From Verrucolacustris abundans (GTDB taxonomy: Bacteria > Verrucomicrobiota > Verrucomicrobiia > Methylacidiphilales > Verrucolacustridaceae): a stretch of DNA of 64,000 bases. The position numbers were made by a program, and so were the translations under genes. The notes beneath the pieces were generated by a model, which was not told the DNA's origin, did not search any database, and was given only the letters and a program-made list of their open reading frames with translations. Shown piece after piece: positions 14,495 to 23,715 of this stretch. The DNA lies in the NCBI GenBank assembly GCA_965194535.1, contig OZ239145.1, forward strand, positions 1,674,001-1,738,000. Reading direction: 5' to 3'. Positions within the stretch are counted from its first letter, which is position 1. Each line of letters opens with the position of its first letter.

Positions 14495-16537
14495 TTAAGG
14501 CGTTTTGGCCTTTTTTTCTGACCCGTGCGGTATCGTTCCGCCTGCTTTTAACTTCGTCAACTTCTCCTCCATCCACTTGGGGGCTTTCTGCTGTAATTCA
14601 CTTCCAATGTGACGATGTAAAAACCTCTCTAAAGCCAACATGGCTGCTAACCGGTTGTCCGGTCTCGCAAACCCATGCCCCTCATCTGCCGCGACCAAAT
14701 ACTCCACCGCCTGCCCACGCTTCCGATACGCCTCCACAATCTGATCCGACTCTGCCTGCTTCACCCGTGGATCATTGGCCCCCTGCACCACCATCAAAGG
14801 CGCTTTCATTTTCTCCACCGAAAATAGGGGCGATTGCCGCCTCATCCTCACCTCATCCTCCGGATTTTTTGGATCACCCACATAGTAGTCAAATTGTTGC
14901 CGGACCGACTCCCAATACGGCGGAATTGAATTCAAAAGGGTAAATAAATTCGACGGCCCCACAAAGGAGGCTCCCGCCGCATACACCTCAGGGGTAAAGG
15001 CCAACCCCGCCAACGCCGCATACCCTCCATAGCTCCCCCCATAAATCGCTACCCTCTTCGGATCTACCACACCTTTTGCCACAAGATCCTTCACACCCCA
15101 CGTCAAATCATCCTGCATCTTGTCCCCCCACTCATGCCGCCCCGCCGAATAAAACTTTTTCCCGTACCCCGTCGATTGCCGAAAGTTAGGCTGCAACACC
15201 GCCAAACCCCGATTCGCAAAAAATTGAGCCGTCCCATTGTAACCCCAGTAATCCCTCGCCCATGGTCCCCCGTGAGGCATCACCAACAACGGCAACTGTT
15301 TTGCCTCTACCCCATACGGTAGGGTTAAGTATCCAGGAATCTCCATCCCATCAGAGGACGGGTATCGCACCGGCATCATAGGAGCCAACTTCTCTTTAGG
15401 TAAATCGGGTCGCAAAACCCCAAAAAGCGAAACCTCCCGACTTTTCCGATCAAAAAGATAGTACGTTCCAGGATCCATATCACCCGAAATCAAAACCAAC
15501 CATCTTCCATCGTCCCCCGACATATCCGCTAAACCCACCTCCAGGTTCGGGAACTTCTTTTTCAGAAAAAGAAAATCCTCTTCAAACCCCTTGTCCTTCC
15601 AGTAATTCCTCTTTCGATCATCAAAATACACCGTCCCTACCAACTCATCCGTTGCCTCCGAGAACGCTGCCCTCGATAAATCAACCCGCCCCAATGGATC
15701 CGACTCTAACCGCGTCACCTTCCCACTCTTCGGATCCATTTCAGCCAAATAGGATAAATCCCCCTCTCCTACATTGGTTTCCAAATACAGCGTTCGTCCG
15801 CCTTTTCGAAAGGTAAATCCCCCCATCGCCTCCTGCCAACTCACTTTTAAAATCGGCTTCGACAACTTCTTCCCCTCCACCCGCATCAACTCCGTTCCTC
15901 CATCCTGAGTCATCCGCGTCGCCAAACGCAAATTCCCATCCAAATCGGCAACCAGATCCGCACAACCCTCCCGATTTTCCCACACAGGCGTCCGCTGCAT
16001 GGTCGCAATATCCAATCGCTCGATGTCGAAGTACTTCTCATCCCTCTCATTCACCTGCAAAAGAGCCTCGTTCGGCTTTCCCTTAGGTAACGCCATCACC
16101 ATAGCCCTCGCTCCCTTGCGAATCGGTAACTCCTGAGCCACAGGTAACCCGGTCTGTGGATCTTCAGGTTCAGATAAATCCAAACGCCTTAAACGATAGT
16201 TTTCGTCCCCACCCGAATCCTGTGCCACCAACAGATAACGCGAATCCCGCGTCCAACTGAATCCTGCAGGAGGCCGACTCTTCTCCGCCGTCAAAGCCCT
16301 CGCCAACTCCAACTTCTCCCCCCACCTCACCAAATGCAGATTTAAAATGCCCTCCTTCTCCTTCAAAAAGGCGACCCACTGCCCGTCGGGTGAAAGCTGC
16401 GGACTCGCCAACGCAGGGTTACCAAAGAAAAGCTCCCGATCGATCAAATCTCTCGCCACCTTACTTTTTTCCCCACAAGAGACCGCAAAAATTAGAAATC
16501 CCAAACCCAATGCTTGGCTCATCCATGATTTCGACAT
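14495..16537 (-). CDS. S9 family (prolyl oligopeptidase-like) peptidase lipoprotein
   Basis: A 680-residue secreted peptidase. The N-terminus is a lipoprotein signal with lipobox AVSC, placing the acylated Cys at residue 21. Residues about 30-400 form a beta-propeller of WD-like blades (SPDGQWVAFLKEK, SWTRDSRYLLVAQDSGGDENYRL); residues about 420-645 are the alpha/beta-hydrolase domain with nucleophile Ser502 in YGGSYGG, Asp589 in GANDPRVK and His621 in DEGHGFA. The triad is complete. It probably cleaves short peptides at the cell envelope, as an acylaminoacyl- or dipeptidyl-peptidase-like enzyme; exact specificity cannot be read. Confidence 0.9.
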   Translation of the reverse strand: MSKSWMSQALGLGFLIFAVSCGEKSKVARDLIDRELFFGNPALASPQLSPDGQWVAFLKEKEGILNLHLVRWGEKLELARALTAEKSRPPAGFSWTRDSRYLLVAQDSGGDENYRLRRLDLSEPEDPQTGLPVAQELPIRKGARAMVMALPKGKPNEALLQVNERDEKYFDIERLDIATMQRTPVWENREGCADLVADLDGNLRLATRMTQDGGTELMRVEGKKLSKPILKVSWQEAMGGFTFRKGGRTLYLETNVGEGDLSYLAEMDPKSGKVTRLESDPLGRVDLSRAAFSEATDELVGTVYFDDRKRNYWKDKGFEEDFLFLKKKFPNLEVGLADMSGDDGRWLVLISGDMDPGTYYLFDRKSREVSLFGVLRPDLPKEKLAPMMPVRYPSSDGMEIPGYLTLPYGVEAKQLPLLVMPHGGPWARDYWGYNGTAQFFANRGLAVLQPNFRQSTGYGKKFYSAGRHEWGDKMQDDLTWGVKDLVAKGVVDPKRVAIYGGSYGGYAALAGLAFTPEVYAAGASFVGPSNLFTLLNSIPPYWESVRQQFDYYVGDPKNPEDEVRMRRQSPLFSVEKMKAPLMVVQGANDPRVKQAESDQIVEAYRKRGQAVEYLVAADEGHGFARPDNRLAAMLALERFLHRHIGSELQQKAPKWMEEKLTKLKAGGTIPHGSEKKAKTP

Positions 16538-16574
16538 CCTCCACTTCTAAACCAGTTCCCTGCGCAACCCAACC

Positions 16575-17708
16575 CTACAAACTCGCCTCCCGCGGTGTAG
16601 CCCGCGGAGCCCAATCATCCATCTCAGGTTTCTTATCTCGAAACAGTTCCAATTTTTTCTTTAACTCCTTTTTCTCTGATTCCACCGAACTCTTGCTCAA
16701 CGCCAACATCACCGTCTCCTGCGCTTTTCGAAAATCCCCCATTTCCGCGTAGCCCGAAGCTAAAATTCCATACGTCTGAATCAGAGGCTCATCCTGAATC
16801 GCTCTCTTGGCCAAACTCACCGCCCCTGCTCCATCTCGAAACTCCAGAAAAGGACAGTTAGCCTTAGCCCAGGCCACTGTGATCCGATCCGTTGCCGTTT
16901 CAGGCAAAAGACGCATCGCTCGACGCAAATCCGCCTTTGCCCCTGAGGGATCCCCCGTCTTCGCCAAACAGAATGCTCTTCTCACTAAAACCCATGCTGT
17001 TTCAGGAGCCTGATCTAGCACTTTCGTATATCGATCCATCGCGTCCTCATACTTTCCCTCTTTCTCCAACTCCAAACCCTCCAAGGCAGGTCCGAATTTT
17101 GACTGAGTTCGAAACGTCTCGACCGCCGTTTGTAATCGCCCCTTCTCCTCTGCATCCTCCACCTCTCGGATCCGACCTAAGAGCAACTCCTGCGCCCGCA
17201 GATATTGTTCCGACTCCGCCAAACATGCAGCCTCCAGCAAAACAAAGTCGGTCGTTCGATCCAACTCCACCAATTTTCGCGCCAACACCACAGCCGCCTT
17301 CGGATCCCGAAACTCCGCCAACGGACCTGCTTTGGACCTCAATGTGATAAGAAATTGCAGATCATTGACTGCATCCGACTTCTCCTTTGAAATTCCCAAT
17401 GAAATCGCCTTGGCAAAATCCTGCTGAGCCGCCGTCTCATCCTCCAATTTGATTTCACAAAAGCCTCTTCGCAACCAGATCCACGGAATCTCTGGGGCTT
17501 TGACTAGTGCGGCTGTGTACAAATCTTTTGCAGGCCTCCACGCCTCCTGCTGCTCCGCTGCAAATCCCTGAAAAGCCATTCCCCTGCCCAACTTTACCTC
17601 TTCAGCCGCATCCAGCTTCACATCCTTCTTCTCTTCTTTGGAAGACTCCTCCGCCCACAACCCCGCCATTCCAAGAAAAACAACGATCGCATATCGAATA
17701 TACTTCAC
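16575..17708 (-). CDS. Exported TPR-repeat protein
   Basis: A 377-residue protein with a signal peptide (YAIVVFLGMAGLWA) and tetratricopeptide repeats in two groups. The first lies around residues 45-110 (AWRPAKDLYTAALVKAPEIPWIWLRRGFCEIKL), the second around 210-280 (KYEDAMDRYTKVLDQAPETAWVLVRRAFCLAKTGD), with a further pair near 315-345. Repeats pack into a superhelix that binds partner proteins in the periplasm. It starts with GTG. It precedes the S9 peptidase on the same strand with 37 bases between, so they may be co-transcribed; no specific function can be assigned. Confidence 0.8.
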   Translation of the reverse strand: MKYIRYAIVVFLGMAGLWAEESSKEEKKDVKLDAAEEVKLGRGMAFQGFAAEQQEAWRPAKDLYTAALVKAPEIPWIWLRRGFCEIKLEDETAAQQDFAKAISLGISKEKSDAVNDLQFLITLRSKAGPLAEFRDPKAAVVLARKLVELDRTTDFVLLEAACLAESEQYLRAQELLLGRIREVEDAEEKGRLQTAVETFRTQSKFGPALEGLELEKEGKYEDAMDRYTKVLDQAPETAWVLVRRAFCLAKTGDPSGAKADLRRAMRLLPETATDRITVAWAKANCPFLEFRDGAGAVSLAKRAIQDEPLIQTYGILASGYAEMGDFRKAQETVMLALSKSSVESEKKELKKKLELFRDKKPEMDDWAPRATPREASL

Positions 17709-17821
17709 ACTCCTACTATAACGACTCTACCGATCCTATCCAGCTCGCCACATCGCCCAAATTCCTACCTTTCCCTAAAGCCAAAAAGCCCTTAATCCCT
17801 TATCTTCTCACCCAACAATCC

Positions 17822-18439
17822 ATGAAAGAACCTTTGACTTATACAGGCGGCCTCGCCGCTACCAACGCCTACCTTCTCGACCTCAACAACCATCTCCTTG
17901 CCATCGATGCGCCCGAGGGCTTTCTCGATTTCCTTAAAACAAAAAAACTCAAACCTCACTCCCTCTTTATCACCCACGGCCACTGGGATCATATCTGGGA
18001 CGCCGCTGCTATCGCGGAGTGGGCCGCTTGCCCCGTCTACTACCATCCTGATACCGCCTTTCTCTGCCTCAACCCCGACTCTATGCTGACCTTTGGTCTT
18101 CCTAAAAAACTGCAACCCATACGTGCGACTCAAACGATCGATGATCTTAATCCGCCCCCAGCCTCTTGGCCTAACTCACAACTTCTCCATGTTCCTGGAC
18201 ACTGCCCCGGCAGCCTCTGCCTCTACCTACCCCAATCGAACCAACTTTTTGGCGGGGATGTCCTCTTTGCCGATGGAGTCGGCCGCTGGGACCTGCCTGG
18301 AGGAAGTCGAGACCTCCTGATCACAGGCATCCAAAAAAAGATTCTGCCCCTTCCCCCAAAAACCACTGTCTATCCAGGCCACGGCCCCACCACTACCGTC
18401 GGTCGCGAAAAATCTTCAAACCCTTTTCTTCAAACTTAA
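17822..18439 (+). CDS. Metallo-beta-lactamase-fold hydrolase (glyoxalase II-like)
   Basis: A 205-residue MBL-fold protein from the ATG at 17822; the same frame is open for 315 bases further upstream but that part is antisense to the TPR gene, is Pro/Ser-rich and does not belong. The metal-binding set is complete: His52, His54, Asp56 and His57 in THGHWDHIWD, His127 in VPGHCPG, Asp146 in GGDVLFA and His187 in YPGHGPTT. Length and motifs match the YcbL/GloB-like group that hydrolyses thioesters. No signal peptide. No clear ribosome site lies before the start. It converges with trpD, overlapping by four bases. Confidence 0.85.
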   Translation: MKEPLTYTGGLAATNAYLLDLNNHLLAIDAPEGFLDFLKTKKLKPHSLFITHGHWDHIWDAAAIAEWAACPVYYHPDTAFLCLNPDSMLTFGLPKKLQPIRATQTIDDLNPPPASWPNSQLLHVPGHCPGSLCLYLPQSNQLFGGDVLFADGVGRWDLPGGSRDLLITGIQKKILPLPPKTTVYPGHGPTTTVGREKSSNPFLQT

Positions 18440-19503
18440 TCCCGACTCCACGTCCTCCATCTTTCTAACAGAGCCCGAGCACTCCCTTTGGCAATTGTTT
18501 CCTCCGCTACTTTTCGTCCCTCCACCCAATCCTTTGCGACCCCGCCAAGCCAAAGCAGCGCCCCCGCATTCCAAACCACAGCTCCACGCACCGCCCGAGC
18601 CCCGTCTCCCGCCAAAACAGCCCGAATCTTGGCCGCACTCTCCTCTGCCTTCGGCGCCTCCAAATCCAACGAAGAACCCCAATCGCCAGAGGACGACTCC
18701 TCCATAAGATCAAATTTTTCCCCACCCTTTTTCCCCATCAATCGATTGCGGCCCAGGGGCGACAGTTCCCCTAAGGGAGCCCCTTTTTCATCTTCCCCAT
18801 AAACAATTGCATACGATTCCACCCCCAAACAATCCATTGCCTCTGCCAACTTGCCCATATCCTCCTCACGAAACACACCCACCATCCTGATCTCAGGCCT
18901 CGCCGGATTTACAAGCGGCCCCAACAAGTGAAACGCAGTCCGCTTGCCCTGTGCCGACAATATTTTCCTCGCACCTGCCACCCCACGAAACGCGGGATGA
19001 AAATCAGGAGCATACAAAAAGGCACATCCAACTTCCCCAAGACAACTCGCCAACTCCCCCGCATCCTTCGCCCCCCGAACTCCCAAAGCCGTCAACACAT
19101 CCGCACTTCCGCTCGGTCGAGTGACCCCACGATTCCCATGCTTTGCGACTGGTAATCCAGCCGCCGCTGACACGATTCCTGCCGCCGTAGAAATATTCAC
19201 AATTGGCCTTCCTCCTCCCCCCGTCCCACAACAATCCGCTAACCCCTTTCCGCCCCACCTCCCCGTCACCCCAGCCGACTTCGCCCTCGCCAAAAATGCT
19301 CGCGCCATTCCTGCCAACTCTCCCGCCGTCTCCCCCTTCTCAGCCCAGGCAGTCAAAAATGCCACCTTTACCTCATCCGAGGTTTTAAGATCGATCAATC
19401 CAGCAACCAGATCCTCCGTCTCCAATCCGCTCATCTCCCGACCCTCCCGACAATGCTCCGTCGCCCGAGTTAAGGCCATCGGCGCTATCCTCTCACAGCT
19501 CAT
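18436..19503 (-). CDS. trpD: Anthranilate phosphoribosyltransferase
   Basis: TrpD of 355 residues joins anthranilate to PRPP in tryptophan synthesis. Motifs include CCGTGGGG, VNISTAAG, KHGNRGVTRPSGSADVL, YAPDFHPA and FHLLGPLVNPA. The usual PRPP/Mg motif GTGGDG reads GTGGGG here, so the Asp is replaced. The ATG overlaps the stop of the upstream pilT gene as ATGA, which supports this start although a later Met9 would also give a full domain. It is separated by 15 kb from trpE-trpG and tied to pilus ATPase genes, an unusual setting. Confidence 0.9.
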   Translation of the reverse strand: MSCERIAPMALTRATEHCREGREMSGLETEDLVAGLIDLKTSDEVKVAFLTAWAEKGETAGELAGMARAFLARAKSAGVTGRWGGKGLADCCGTGGGGRPIVNISTAAGIVSAAAGLPVAKHGNRGVTRPSGSADVLTALGVRGAKDAGELASCLGEVGCAFLYAPDFHPAFRGVAGARKILSAQGKRTAFHLLGPLVNPARPEIRMVGVFREEDMGKLAEAMDCLGVESYAIVYGEDEKGAPLGELSPLGRNRLMGKKGGEKFDLMEESSSGDWGSSLDLEAPKAEESAAKIRAVLAGDGARAVRGAVVWNAGALLWLGGVAKDWVEGRKVAEETIAKGSARALLERWRTWSRD

Positions 19504-20579
19504 CCAATTCCCGCGTCTTTCGGCAACAACTCCTGGAACCGCAACTTATCGATGGCCTTCATATACGCTTCCATCGGAGAAATCCTTCCTGCCTTCAAAT
19601 GGCCATCGATCGCATCATCCATCAACTGCATCCCCTCCGCTTTTCCCGTTTTCAACACGTCGTTCAACTTCATCGTCGCCCCCTCGCGGATAATCGAAGC
19701 CACCGCATTGTTCCCCACCAAAATTTCATTCACCGCGAGTCGTCCCCCACCATCTGATCGCTTCAACAACAGCTGCGCACAAACCGCCCGCAGGGAATTC
19801 GCTAACATCGTTCGAATCTGCTCCTGCTGGTTACTGGGAAATGCATCGATAATTCGATCCACCGTCTTCCTCGCATTGTTCGTGTGCAACGTTCCAAACA
19901 CCAACAGCCCCGTCTCTGCTGCTGTTAACGCCAACGCAATCGTTTCCAGATCCCGCATCTCACCCACCAACACCACATCCGCATCCTCGCGCAAGGCGGC
20001 CTTCAGCCCGGTAGCGAAACTCGGCGTCTCGTTCGGAACCTCCCTCTGAGTTATCACCGATTTTTTATTTGGATGCACAAACTCGATCGGCTCCTCGATC
20101 GTCACAATATGTCGCGAGTGATTCGTGTTAATCGAGTCCACCACAGCCGCTAACGTGGTCGATTTACCCGAACCTGTCGGACCCGTCACTAGCACCAACC
20201 CAGATTTGTAATTTCCAAAACTCTCAATGATCGGGGGCACGCCCAACTCTTTCAGCGTCTTAATCTTAGTAGGAATGATTCGGAACACCGCGCCATATCC
20301 GTGCAACTGCTTGTAGAAGTTGCACCGGAACCGATTGTTCTCATCCATCTCATAGGCAAAATCCAGATCCCCCAACTCCACAAACTTTCTCCATGCAGGC
20401 GGTGAGCAGATCGGCTCGAGCAAACGGATCATCATCTCCCGAGTCAACGGCTCCTCCTGGATTTTAGACACCTCGCCGTGACGCCGGATCTTTGCTGGTT
20501 GCCCCTCTAACAAATGCAGATCGCTCCCCCCTTTCTCCACTAAGATAGAAAAAAGCTCGTCGATGAGATTTTTCATCAC
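19500..20579 (-). CDS. pilT: Type IV pilus retraction ATPase PilT
   Basis: PilT-family hexameric ATPase of 359 residues. The N-terminal PAS-like domain starts with GGSDLHLLEGQPAKIRRHG; the ATPase domain has Walker A VTGPTGSGKS (131-140), the Asp box with ITIEEPIEFVH-type sequence, Walker B VVLVGEMRDLETI, and the His box TLHTNNARKTVDRIIDAFP. It drives pilus retraction on the cytoplasmic side of the membrane. The ATG overlaps the stop of the upstream ATPase gene by four bases. No pilin or platform gene is in the window. Confidence 0.9.
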   Translation of the reverse strand: MMKNLIDELFSILVEKGGSDLHLLEGQPAKIRRHGEVSKIQEEPLTREMMIRLLEPICSPPAWRKFVELGDLDFAYEMDENNRFRCNFYKQLHGYGAVFRIIPTKIKTLKELGVPPIIESFGNYKSGLVLVTGPTGSGKSTTLAAVVDSINTNHSRHIVTIEEPIEFVHPNKKSVITQREVPNETPSFATGLKAALREDADVVLVGEMRDLETIALALTAAETGLLVFGTLHTNNARKTVDRIIDAFPSNQQEQIRTMLANSLRAVCAQLLLKRSDGGGRLAVNEILVGNNAVASIIREGATMKLNDVLKTGKAEGMQLMDDAIDGHLKAGRISPMEAYMKAIDKLRFQELLPKDAGIG

Positions 20580-21937
20580 AGTTGCCCCGCCAAGGCTGTC
20601 GCAAACATCTTTTTATTCTCGGCTCGGCGATACGCTTCCTCCCCCGTGATCAATCCCTTGTCCAGCAACTCCTGTAAACTGTCATCCATCAGCTTCATTC
20701 CTAATTTTTTCCCTGTCTGCATCACCCCGGGAAGCATAAACGTTTTCGCCTCCCGAATCAGATTTCCAACCGCAGGGTTGTTCACCAAAACCTCCAAGGC
20801 CAAAAGCCGACCATGCCCATCTTTCCTTGGAATCAACTGCTGACACACGATTCCCCGCAACGATTCACTCACCATCGTGCGAATTTGCGCCTGCTGCTCA
20901 ATCGGAAAAACGTCCAGCAAGCGATCCAATGTTCGAGCCGCCGTACTCGTGTGCAGGGTGCCCAACACCAAGTGCCCCGTTTCCGATGCGCTGATAGCGA
21001 GTGAGATTGTCTCCAAATCCCTCATCTCCCCCACCATGATCACGTCGGGGTCTTCCCGCAATGCCGCCCTCAATGCGCTCGAAAAACTGGCCGAATTGGC
21101 TCCAATCTCTCGCTGGGAAACCTGACATCCCGCAGGATTAAAAACATACTCAATCGGATCCTCCAACGTAATGATGTGATCCTTTCTCTCCCGGTTAATG
21201 TGATCCACCATGGAAGCCAAAGTCGTTGATTTTCCGCTTCCCACCGCGCCCGTCACCAAAACCAGCCCGTTGTGATACCTCGTCAGCGTTTTAAGAACGG
21301 GAGGCAATCCTAACTCATCCATCGTGCGAATCTTGTTTGAAATCACCCGAAAGACTGATTCCCACCCACGTCGCTGGCGTACCACACTGGTTCGAAACCG
21401 AGCCAACCCCTCTGCCTCGTAACAGTAATCCACCGACCCATGCTCCTCCACCTTCGTCACCTGCTTAGGCAAAAGGAAAGATCTCGCTAACTGCTCTGTC
21501 TCCTCCTTGGTTAAGTACCTCGCCCCCGGCCCCTCCAGAGGAGAAAGCTGCCCATGAATCCGAACGAGTGCAGGTGCGTCAGGTCCCAAATGCAAATCAC
21601 TCGCCCCCATTTCCACCGCACGCTCCAAATACGCGCGCACCACACTGCTGTCCTGCGCCTCCCCGCCCCCACCCGCCTGCGCGATCAAATCCCGCAACAT
21701 CTGCACCTGCTCTCCGGGCAGTAACTGCTGCTCCTCCATTAAATCTAACGCAGCGACTTGCGGATTGGCCGTAATCACAACCCTCACCTGATTTGCCTGC
21801 TCGGGTTTGATCCAACCCTGCTCCAGACTGGTTGTCAGTACATAGTCGTTATAGGCCGCACTCATCAGTTCGTCCCAAAGCATCCCCTGCTTCTCCTTTT
21901 CGATCAATCGTAACCAAGCATTTCCCCTGCCCGCCAA
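20576..21937 (-). CDS. PilT/PilU-like twitching ATPase with N-terminal extension
   Basis: A second PilT-family ATPase, 453 residues. About 95 extra residues precede the normal PilT start; they resemble a shortened GspE/PilB N-terminal helical domain (WIKPEQANQVRVVI, ALDLMEEQQLLPGEQVQMLRDLI). The core follows with MGASDLHLGPDAPALVRIHG, Walker A VTGAVGSGKS (228-237), Walker B VIMVGEMRDLETI and TLHTSTAARTLDRLLDVFP. It probably works with the adjacent PilT, as PilU does. A fusion origin is possible. It is the first gene of the ATPase-ATPase-trpD set. Confidence 0.87.
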   Translation of the reverse strand: MAGRGNAWLRLIEKEKQGMLWDELMSAAYNDYVLTTSLEQGWIKPEQANQVRVVITANPQVAALDLMEEQQLLPGEQVQMLRDLIAQAGGGGEAQDSSVVRAYLERAVEMGASDLHLGPDAPALVRIHGQLSPLEGPGARYLTKEETEQLARSFLLPKQVTKVEEHGSVDYCYEAEGLARFRTSVVRQRRGWESVFRVISNKIRTMDELGLPPVLKTLTRYHNGLVLVTGAVGSGKSTTLASMVDHINRERKDHIITLEDPIEYVFNPAGCQVSQREIGANSASFSSALRAALREDPDVIMVGEMRDLETISLAISASETGHLVLGTLHTSTAARTLDRLLDVFPIEQQAQIRTMVSESLRGIVCQQLIPRKDGHGRLLALEVLVNNPAVGNLIREAKTFMLPGVMQTGKKLGMKLMDDSLQELLDKGLITGEEAYRRAENKKMFATALAGQL

Positions 21938-21962
21938 GCGGATTTGTGGATAACTTCATCTT

Positions 21963-23672
21963 ATGACCAAGGACCAAGTCGCTGCCTCTCTTCGAGAAAT
22001 CGGTACGATTCTTGAACTCAATGGCGAAAATCCATTCAAATGCCGGGCGTATCTCAATGCTGCTAGGACTCTTGAAACTTCCCCAACCGATCTCACCGAA
22101 CTCGTTCGAACCGATCGCCTTGGCGAGCTTCCAGGAATCGGCGATGCCCTCCGCGAAAAAATTACCACTCTCGTCAATACAGGAAAACTCCCCTACCTCG
22201 AAGAACTCCGGACCACTATCCCGTCCGGTCTTCTCTCTCTTCTCGATCTTCCAGGCCTAGGCCCGAAAAAACTCCGTATCCTGCGGGATCAACTTAAGAT
22301 CGAGTCGATCGAAGCCCTAACGAAAGCCTGCCAAGACGGTCGGCTTGCCTCTCTGGACGGGTTCGGCGAAAAAACCGCCACAAACCTTCTCGACTCCATC
22401 CAACGTCGCGCCACCTACAGTAAACTCCATCGCTTAGGCACTGCCCTGCCCGCTGCCCAAGCCCTTCTGAATCACCTCCGGGAATGCCCATCCGTCAGCC
22501 AAGCCGAAATCGCAGGGAGCCTTCGCCGCGGAAAGGAGATTGTCAAAGACCTCGATCTGATCGCCTCCTCCAATAAACCCAAGGAGGTCATGAAAGCTTT
22601 TATCTCCGCCCCCAACGTGGAAAAAGTCATCGCCCATGGCGAAACCAAATCCAGCGTCCTCCTCGCAGGAGGCATCCCCTGCGATCTCCGTGTCGTCCCT
22701 CCCGAGGTTTGGCCTGCCGCCCTAGCTCACTTCACGGGATCCAAAGAGCACAATATCGCACTCCGCCAACGGGCCATCGACCGCGGTCTTCACCTCAGCG
22801 AATGGGGCCTTTTAAAAGGGAAATCCAAGACCCCCCTAAAACTCAAAGACGAAAAAGATCTCCACAAAGCGTTGGGTCTCGCCTTTATTCCTCCCGAACT
22901 CCGTGAAGACAGCGGAGAAATCGCTGCGGCCGAAAAAGACGAACTACCCGAACTTCTCACGCGCGACCAGATCCGCGGATGCCTCCACAATCACACTTTG
23001 GCCAGCGACGGGCAGGATACTCTCGCCGCCATGGCACAAGCCGCCGCCGAGTTCGGACTCGAGTGGCTTGGCATCGCGGATCACTCCAAATCCTCTTTCC
23101 AAGCTAACGGCCTTGATGTCAAACGCCTCGAAAAACAAATCGAAGAGATTCAATCCCTCAACTCGAAAAAACCCAAGTGCACTCTCCTACCCGGTACGGA
23201 GTGCGACATTCTCAAAGGAGGAAAGCTCGATTTTCCCGACTCTCTACTCAAGGAACTGGATTACGTAGTGGCCTCGGTTCACTCCGGATTCACTTCCGAT
23301 GAAAAGGAAATGACCGATCGCATCCTCCGAGCTATCGAAAACCCCCACGTCACCTGCCTGGGGCATCTAACGGGCAGGCTTCTTCTCGAACGCGAGGCCT
23401 ACCCCGTCAACATTCCTAAAATTCTTGATGCCGCTGCTGCCAACGGAACTTGGATTGAATTGAATGCAAACCCGTGGCGTCTCGATCTTGATTGGCGCTG
23501 GTGGCACAAGGCTCGCGACCTAGGAATTCTTTGCTGTATCAATCCCGACGCCCATAAAACATCCCACCTCCGCTTTCTCGATTTCGGAGTCACCTTAGCC
23601 CGCAAAGGTTGGCTCCGTGCCCAAGACGTCGTCAACACCCGCACCCTAGCCCAACTTCGCAAACTGCTGTAA
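21963..23672 (+). CDS. polX: DNA polymerase X family protein with PHP domain
   Basis: A 569-residue bacterial/archaeal PolX. The 8-kDa-like helix-hairpin-helix region (1-110) has LPGIGDALREKI and LPGLGPKKLR. The polymerase palm has AGSLRRGKEIVKDLDLIAS with the metal-binding Asp pair, and DLRVV with the third Asp. After a linker, residues about 335-569 are a PHP phosphoesterase domain (HNHTLASDGQDTL, GIADHSKSS, GTECDIL, NPDAH), which gives 3'-5' exonuclease or AP-endonuclease activity in this family. It fills gaps in base-excision repair. It is divergent from the pilus ATPase gene with only 25 bases between. Confidence 0.93.
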   Translation: MTKDQVAASLREIGTILELNGENPFKCRAYLNAARTLETSPTDLTELVRTDRLGELPGIGDALREKITTLVNTGKLPYLEELRTTIPSGLLSLLDLPGLGPKKLRILRDQLKIESIEALTKACQDGRLASLDGFGEKTATNLLDSIQRRATYSKLHRLGTALPAAQALLNHLRECPSVSQAEIAGSLRRGKEIVKDLDLIASSNKPKEVMKAFISAPNVEKVIAHGETKSSVLLAGGIPCDLRVVPPEVWPAALAHFTGSKEHNIALRQRAIDRGLHLSEWGLLKGKSKTPLKLKDEKDLHKALGLAFIPPELREDSGEIAAAEKDELPELLTRDQIRGCLHNHTLASDGQDTLAAMAQAAAEFGLEWLGIADHSKSSFQANGLDVKRLEKQIEEIQSLNSKKPKCTLLPGTECDILKGGKLDFPDSLLKELDYVVASVHSGFTSDEKEMTDRILRAIENPHVTCLGHLTGRLLLEREAYPVNIPKILDAAAANGTWIELNANPWRLDLDWRWWHKARDLGILCCINPDAHKTSHLRFLDFGVTLARKGWLRAQDVVNTRTLAQLRKLL

Positions 23673-23715
23673 CTCCCATTTGCGGTTTTAGCGACGTACC
23701 TTATCCTTACGTTTC

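Noticed and set aside
17507..17821. N-terminal extension of the MBL-fold hydrolase
   Set aside because: The extension is antisense to the TPR gene, has low-complexity Pro/Ser content, and the hydrolase domain is complete from 17822.
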